Below, piece after piece: positions 59,586-64,000 of a DNA stretch of 64,000 bases. The notes beneath the pieces were generated by a model. That model was not told the origin of the DNA. It searched no databases and was given only the letters and a program-made list of their open reading frames with translations. The position numbers and the translations under genes were made by a program. The stretch's first letter is position 1; each line of letters opens with the position of its first letter. Origin of the DNA: Microbacterium helvum (lineage in GTDB: Bacteria; Actinomycetota; Actinomycetes; Actinomycetales; Microbacteriaceae). The stretch is taken from NCBI RefSeq assembly GCF_014779795.1, contig NZ_JACXZS010000001.1:62001-126000 (forward strand). Reading direction: 5' to 3'.

Positions 59586-60263
59586 GTGAGCTCTGACGCG
59601 CCGGCGGGCCGGACGCAGCGGTGGATCATCATCGCCGTCGCGCTCGTGCTGATCGGCGCGCTCGGCTTCGCCGTCGGCCGCTTCACGATGTTCGGCACGC
59701 AGAGCGCCGCCGCGACGCCGGGGACAACCTCGCCCGAGGCGGGCTTCTCGCGCGACATGCAGGCGCATCACGCGCAGGCGATCGAGATGGCGATGGAGAT
59801 CTACCGCAAGACCGACGACGAAGAGCTGCGCGCCCTCTCGTACGACATCGCGACGTCGCAGGCCGCGCAGCGCGGCGAGATGTTCGACTGGCTCGTGCAG
59901 TGGGGTCTTCCCCAGGCCGGCGGCCCGATGATGGAGTGGATGCGGGATGCCGGCGGCTCAGCTCACGAGCACGGCCAGGCGTCGTCCGCGCCGATGACCG
60001 ACGACGAGGCCCGCGAGGCGATGGGCATGGCGTCGGCCGCCGAGATCTCCGCCCTGCAGGCGGCGAGCGGCACCGAGGCGGACTGCCTGTTCCTGACGCT
60101 CATGATCCGGCACCACGAGGGCGCGATCCCCATGGCCGACGCGCTGCTGGAGCTCGGCAGCGACCCCCGGGCACGGGAGGTCGCGCAGGCGATGAAGACG
60201 GGCCAGACGGCCGAGATCGACGCCATGACGTCGATGCAGAACCGCCTGGGGTGCTCGGGCTGA
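59586..60263 (+). CDS. DUF305 membrane-anchored protein
   Basis: A 225-residue protein with an N-terminal membrane anchor (about 12-35) and two ferritin-like DUF305 halves outside the membrane. The first half carries RDMQAHHAQAIEMA and the second MIRHHEGAIPMADALLE, so both His pairs are intact; a Met/His-rich linker (MMEWMRDAG, AHEHGQ, MGMASA) fits copper or other soft-metal binding. The GTG start lies five bases after the DUF3105 stop. The function of the pair is not established. Confidence 0.9.
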   Translation: MSSDAPAGRTQRWIIIAVALVLIGALGFAVGRFTMFGTQSAAATPGTTSPEAGFSRDMQAHHAQAIEMAMEIYRKTDDEELRALSYDIATSQAAQRGEMFDWLVQWGLPQAGGPMMEWMRDAGGSAHEHGQASSAPMTDDEAREAMGMASAAEISALQAASGTEADCLFLTLMIRHHEGAIPMADALLELGSDPRAREVAQAMKTGQTAEIDAMTSMQNRLGCSG

Positions 60264-60273
60264 GTCGGGTCGT

Positions 60274-60279
60274 TACAGT
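60274..60279 (+). promoter_or_regulatory. -10 box of a probable leaderless promoter
   Basis: TACAGT lies six bases before the GTG at 60286. Confidence 0.45.
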
Positions 60280-60285
60280 GGTCGC

Positions 60286-60744
60286 GTGAGCGCCGACCCG
60301 CCCGTGACCGCAGCCGAGACCCGTCGACGCCGTCCTGTGATCGTGACGATCGCGGTGGTGCTCGTGTACATCAGCGCGTTCGCCAACGTGGCGCTCGGCG
60401 TGCTCGTGCTCCTGAGCCGCTACGAGGTCGCTGAGGCCGACGTGCTCCGGGTGTCGCTGCTGGGCGCGGCGATCATCCTGTTCGGGCTGCTGCTGATCGG
60501 CATGGCGTCGGGGCTCGCCCGCGGCAGCCGCCTCTCGCGCCTGTTCGCGACGATCTACCTCGCGGTGCTCTTCGTCTTGAGCGTGTTCACGATCGCGACG
60601 ACCGACGGCTGGGACTGGGGCTCGATCATCGACGTGGCGATCGAGGTCCTGATCCTGATCGCGCTGTGGGCGCCGCCCGGCTCACGGCACTTCACGCGTC
60701 CGACGATCGACGCCGAGGCTGACGCGCAGGCGACCGTCGACTGA
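60286..60744 (+). CDS. Hypothetical four-span membrane protein
   Basis: A 152-residue protein with four predicted spans (about 19-42, 55-77, 84-105, 113-130) and short hydrophilic ends; the tail is acidic. I do not recognise the family. The GTG start follows a TACAGT box by six bases. Its stop codon abuts the stop of the convergent P-type ATPase gene with no space for a terminator. Confidence 0.75.
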   Translation: MSADPPVTAAETRRRRPVIVTIAVVLVYISAFANVALGVLVLLSRYEVAEADVLRVSLLGAAIILFGLLLIGMASGLARGSRLSRLFATIYLAVLFVLSVFTIATTDGWDWGSIIDVAIEVLILIALWAPPGSRHFTRPTIDAEADAQATVD

Positions 60745-63165
60745 TCACACCGCGGCGAGCGCCTTCGCGACGTACCGGCGGTGGAAGAACCGGACGATCT
60801 CGATCGCGCCGATCGTGAGGCCGGTCACGATGACGATGAGCCAGGCCGCGTCTTCACCCGGATCGACGAGCTGGAAGAACTCGGTGGCCAGCGGGATCGT
60901 GAACACGCCGACGAGCCCGATGAACATCGCGCCGATGATGAGCCCCTTGATCCGGGTGATCGGGCGCGACAGCACCGTGAGCACCCAGATCCCGACGACG
61001 GCGAGGATGATGGTCGAGCCGGTGCGAAGCTCCTCGATGCCGACCCCGATCGCGGTGGCCGCCAGCGAGTAGAGCGTCAGCGCGATCGCGATGATCACGC
61101 CCGCCGGGATCGCGAAGCTCAGCGAACGCTTGAGGAAGCCGGGCACGTACCGCTGGGCGTTCGGCAGCAGCGCGAGGAAGAAGGCGGGGATCCCGATCGT
61201 CAGGCCATCCGTGATCGACAGCTGCCGCGGCAGGAACGGGAACGGCAGCACCAGCAGTCCGAACAGCACCGCGAGCCCGGTCGCGTACGCGGTCTTGGTG
61301 AAGAAGAGCATCGAGACGCGCTCGATGTTGGCGATGACCTGTCGCCCCTCGGCCACCACCTCGGGCAGGTGCGAGAACCGGCCGTCGAGCAGCACGATGC
61401 GGGCGACCGCCTTGGTGGCCGCGGCGCCCGAGTTCATCGCGATGCCGAGGTCCGCGGTCTTGATCGCGAGGGCGTCGTTGACGCCGTCGCCGGTCATCGC
61501 GACGGTGTGGCCGCGCGACTGCAGCGCGATCACCATGCGCTTCTTCTGCTCGGGGGTCACGCGTCCGAACACCAGGTTCTGCTCCAGCACCTCGCCCAGC
61601 TCGTCGTCGTCCTCGGGCAGCCGCCGTGCGTCGAAGCCCTCGGCGACGTCGACCCCCACACTCCGCGCGATCGCGGCGACGGTGCGCGGATTGTCGCCCG
61701 AGATGACACGGATGCCGACGCCCTGGGCGCCGAAGTACTCCAGGGTCTGCGCGGCATCGGGACGCACCTGCTCCTGGAAGGTCACCACGGCTACGGCGAC
61801 CAGGCCGGCGGGCAGCCGCTCCTCCTCGGCGTCCTCCGCCGTGATCGTCGCATCGGCATGGCCCAGGACGAGCGTGCGGCGCCCGGTCGAGGCGAGCTCG
61901 GTGACCACGCGCCCGAGCTCCGCGGTCGCGTCGGTGGCGGCATCCCCGAAGACCATCTCGGGGGCGCCCAGCACCCACGATCCGGCGGGCCCGGCGGCGA
62001 ACGACACGGCGCTCCACTTGCGCGCCGACGAGAACGGGATGTACGCCGCCGCAGCGAGCGGCTCGGCGACCGGGAACGGCTCGCGCAGACAGCGGGCGGT
62101 CGCGTTCGCGTCGGGTGCGGCGCCGAACGAGCCGAGCACCGCCTCGTGGCCGGGGGCCGCCTCCCCCAGCTCCCGCACGGCGTCGAACGCGATCTCGCCG
62201 GCCGTCAGCGTGCCGGTCTTGTCGAGGCAGATGACGTCGACGCGGGCGAGCCCCTCCACAGCGGGCAGCTCGTTGACGAGCACCTGTTTCGAGGCGAGCT
62301 TGGCCGCGCCGACCGCGAATGCGATCGACGTCATGAGCACGAGCCCCAGAGGGATCATCGCGGTGATGGCCGCGATCGAGTTGACGATCGCCTGCACCCA
62401 GTCGCCGCTCTCGAAGGCGGCCGCCCATCCCCCGAACACCATCATCTGGGCGTTGCAGACGAGCAGACCCACCGGTCCGATGATCCAGCTCATCCACTTC
62501 AGCACGCGGTTGACCGAGTTGCGCACCTCGGACGCGACGAGCGAGAAGCGCTTGGCCTCGCCGGCGAACCGGTTCGCGTACGAGTCCGCCCCGACGCGCG
62601 TCACGCGCGCGGCCCCCTCGCCGGCCACCACGATCGATCCCGACAGCGCCTCGTCGCCCGGCTGCTTGTCGACCGCGTCGGACTCGCCGGTCAGCATCGA
62701 CTCGTCGATCTGCAGACCGCGGCTCTCGATCACATCGGCGTCCGCCGGCACCTGATCGCCCGCGCGCAGCACCAGGATGTCGTCGATCACGACGCCCTCG
62801 GGCGCGATCTCGGCCTCGGCGCCCTCTCGGCGCACGCGGGCGCGCGGGGCGTTCAGCAGCGCGAGACGGTCGAGCGCCCGCTTGGCGCGGAACTCCTGCA
62901 CGCACCCGATGATCGAGTTCGCGAACGCCGCCAGCCCGAACAGCGCGTCCTGCCAGCGCCCCAGCACGAACAGCACGAAGAAGCACGCGAACACGATGCC
63001 GTTGAACAGCGTGAACACGTTCGCCCGGACGATGTTCCAGACGCTCCGGCTGGTGTCGGCCGTGTGGGCGTTCGTGCGCCCCGCGGCCACGCGCTCCGCG
63101 ACGTCGGCGGCGCTCAGTCCGGGGTCCAGTGCCGCGGCGGCCGGGGCGTCTGCGGAGGCGTCCAT
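60745..63165 (-). CDS. P-type cation-transporting ATPase, CtpE-like
   Basis: Cation pump of 806 residues with ten or so spans. The phosphorylation motif CLDKTGTLT, ATP-binding and hinge motifs (TGDGVNDALAIKTADLGIAM) and the actuator MLTGES are intact. The helix-4 region AMIPLGLVLMTSIAFAVG lacks the CPx metal motif of copper pumps and resembles actinobacterial CtpE, which is linked to calcium uptake in mycobacteria. The ATG at 63165 is six bases after a TAACCT box. The ion is inferred only from the family. Confidence 0.9.
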   Translation of the reverse strand: MDASADAPAAAALDPGLSAADVAERVAAGRTNAHTADTSRSVWNIVRANVFTLFNGIVFACFFVLFVLGRWQDALFGLAAFANSIIGCVQEFRAKRALDRLALLNAPRARVRREGAEAEIAPEGVVIDDILVLRAGDQVPADADVIESRGLQIDESMLTGESDAVDKQPGDEALSGSIVVAGEGAARVTRVGADSYANRFAGEAKRFSLVASEVRNSVNRVLKWMSWIIGPVGLLVCNAQMMVFGGWAAAFESGDWVQAIVNSIAAITAMIPLGLVLMTSIAFAVGAAKLASKQVLVNELPAVEGLARVDVICLDKTGTLTAGEIAFDAVRELGEAAPGHEAVLGSFGAAPDANATARCLREPFPVAEPLAAAAYIPFSSARKWSAVSFAAGPAGSWVLGAPEMVFGDAATDATAELGRVVTELASTGRRTLVLGHADATITAEDAEEERLPAGLVAVAVVTFQEQVRPDAAQTLEYFGAQGVGIRVISGDNPRTVAAIARSVGVDVAEGFDARRLPEDDDELGEVLEQNLVFGRVTPEQKKRMVIALQSRGHTVAMTGDGVNDALAIKTADLGIAMNSGAAATKAVARIVLLDGRFSHLPEVVAEGRQVIANIERVSMLFFTKTAYATGLAVLFGLLVLPFPFLPRQLSITDGLTIGIPAFFLALLPNAQRYVPGFLKRSLSFAIPAGVIIAIALTLYSLAATAIGVGIEELRTGSTIILAVVGIWVLTVLSRPITRIKGLIIGAMFIGLVGVFTIPLATEFFQLVDPGEDAAWLIVIVTGLTIGAIEIVRFFHRRYVAKALAAV

Positions 63166-63171
63166 GCGATC

Positions 63172-63177
63172 AGGTTA
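63172..63177 (-). promoter_or_regulatory. -10 box of a probable leaderless promoter for the P-type ATPase
   Basis: TAACCT on the minus strand, six bases before the ATG at 63165. Confidence 0.5.
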
Positions 63178-63195
63178 GCGAGCGCGGGTTTCGGC

Positions 63196-63248
63196 GAGGG
63201 ATGCCGCGGCCCCGGCTCTCTGCGAGACCCGGGGCCGAGGCATCCCTC
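63196..63248 (-). terminator. Long hairpin terminator after the sugar permease gene
   Basis: Two 20-base arms (63196-63215 and 63229-63248, GAGGGATGCCGCGGCCCCGG and its mirror with one mismatch) and a 13-base loop, 12 bases after the permease stop codon. It insulates the P-type ATPase promoter. Confidence 0.85.
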
Positions 63249-63260
63249 CTCCGACGATGG

Positions 63261-64000
63261 TCAGCCCTTGGTCGCACCCGCCATCAGGCCTCGGACGAAG
63301 AAGCGCTGGAGCGCGAGGAACACGATCATCGGCACGATCAGCACGAGGAACGCGCCCGCCGACACCAGGTACCACCGGTCGCCCCACGAGCCCGACAGCG
63401 AGTTGAGCGTCTGCGTCATCGGCAGCGACGACGTCGGAGCGAAGATGGTCGCCACGAGCAGGTCGTTCCACACCCACACGAACTCGAGGATCGCGAAGGA
63501 CGCGAGCGCCGGGGTCGCCAGCGGCAGGATGATCCGGAAGAAGATCTGCCCGTGGCCCGCGCCGTCCACGCGCGCCGCCTCGATCACATCGGACGGGATC
63601 TCGGCGATGAAGTTGTACAGCAGGAAGATCGCCAGCGGCAGCGCGAAGATGACGTGGGCGATCCACATCGTCGCGAAGCTGTGGTCCACATCGCGCATCT
63701 CCAGGCCCGGGAACACCGCGACGTCGCCGATCTCGAGCCCGCGCGAGAACAGGCTCAGGAGCGGCACCAGCGCCATCTGGATCGGCACGATCTGCAGCGC
63801 GAAGACCGCGACGAACAGCATGCCGCGCCCCTTGAAGTCCATCCACGCGAACGCGTAGGCGGCCAGCGATGCGATGGCGAGCGCGAAGATCGTCACCGGG
63901 ATGGTGATCGCGAGCGAGTTGAGGAACGACTGCCCCAGGGTCAGCGCCGTGCCGCCGGAGGTCAGCGCGTCCTGATAGTTCCCGGTGGTGAAGTCCGGGT
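63261..64000 (-). CDS. Carbohydrate ABC transporter permease, MalG type (5' partial)
   Basis: C-terminal part (about 246 residues visible) of a CUT1 sugar permease; the reading frame stays open to the window edge, so the start lies outside. Four or five spans are visible, with the ATPase-contact loop EAARVDGAGHGQIFFRIILP and the closing FFVRGLMAGATKG. It belongs to a second sugar importer, separate from the one at 47836-51087. Substrate unknown. Confidence 0.93.
   Translation of the reverse strand, partial: PDFTTGNYQDALTSGGTALTLGQSFLNSLAITIPVTIFALAIASLAAYAFAWMDFKGRGMLFVAVFALQIVPIQMALVPLLSLFSRGLEIGDVAVFPGLEMRDVDHSFATMWIAHVIFALPLAIFLLYNFIAEIPSDVIEAARVDGAGHGQIFFRIILPLATPALASFAILEFVWVWNDLLVATIFAPTSSLPMTQTLNSLSGSWGDRWYLVSAGAFLVLIVPMIVFLALQRFFVRGLMAGATKG

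Noticed and set aside
60781..63858. 1025-residue open frame on the plus strand
   Set aside because: It is antisense to the P-type ATPase gene and the next permease gene, has Arg/Glu/His/Gly-rich composition typical of shadow frames in GC-rich DNA, and shows no domain motif.
1..64000. tRNA, rRNA, CRISPR arrays, transposases, phage genes, att sites
   Set aside because: I looked for conserved tRNA-like ends, regularly spaced repeats, and integrase or transposase motifs and found none. Small RNA genes cannot be excluded by eye.

Overview
The window is GC-rich, densely packed bacterial chromosome: stop-start overlaps of 1 to 4 bases, many GTG starts, and leaderless-type promoters (TANNNT six or seven bases before the start codon). 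Gene content and protein style point to an actinobacterium of the Microbacteriaceae, most likely Microbacterium or a close relative. This assignment rests on codon style, family content and a REP-like motif typical of that group; no marker gene is present. I saw no rRNA, tRNA, CRISPR array, prophage or transposase.

Layout. (1) 1-2991: an osmoprotectant-type ABC importer (ATPase cut by the window edge, two permeases, binding lipoprotein) ending in a strong terminator. (2) 3008-9188: housekeeping and accessory genes: small membrane proteins, DUF3054, the tRNA hydroxylase TrhO, an SDR, an amidase, a Dps-like ferritin, and a winged-helix regulator with a SufR-like cysteine pattern. (3) 9190-31271: a molybdenum island. 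It has fdhD-moaA, molybdate import (modABC plus a Mop-domain regulator), a translationally coupled moeB-moeA-moaC-mobA-DUF6457-moaD operon, moaE-mogA, a NarK-type MFS transporter and a YdeP/FdhF-like molybdopterin oxidoreductase. The cytochrome bd operon cydABDC, a glycosyltransferase and a GNAT protein are interleaved. (4) 31392-34126: a degenerate DUF305 protein and a HerA-like ATPase.

(5) 34179-55706: a large carbohydrate or cyclitol catabolic locus. A GntR/HutC regulator sits in the middle. To its left are an SDR, a Gfo/Idh/MocA dehydrogenase, a TIM-barrel isomerase and a zinc alcohol dehydrogenase (minus strand), facing an IolC-like kinase (plus). To its right are a second Gfo/Idh dehydrogenase, a metallo-beta-lactamase-fold hydrolase and an SDR. 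Converging on these from the far side is a minus-strand series: aldolase, MmsA-type dehydrogenase, an (alpha/alpha)6 protein, a sugar ABC importer, an aldose-epimerase-like protein and a 1275-residue secreted protein with three beta-helix modules and a GH43-like propeller. Kinase, aldolase and MmsA together look like the lower half of inositol catabolism (toward DHAP and acetyl-CoA), but IolB, IolD and IolE are absent. The entry chemistry is therefore probably different and the substrate is unknown. Related ATTGT/ATGT-type operator elements occur upstream of several of these transcription units.

(6) 55879-64000: a PAP2 phosphatase, an F420-type reductase, an MFS drug exporter, DUF3105 and DUF305 proteins, a CtpE-like P-type ATPase, and the end of another sugar ABC permease cut by the window edge.

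The most notable unexplained structures are a 61-base inverted-repeat element present twice (31303-31363 and 58696-58756), the operator set of the catabolic locus, and the atypical catabolic pathway itself.
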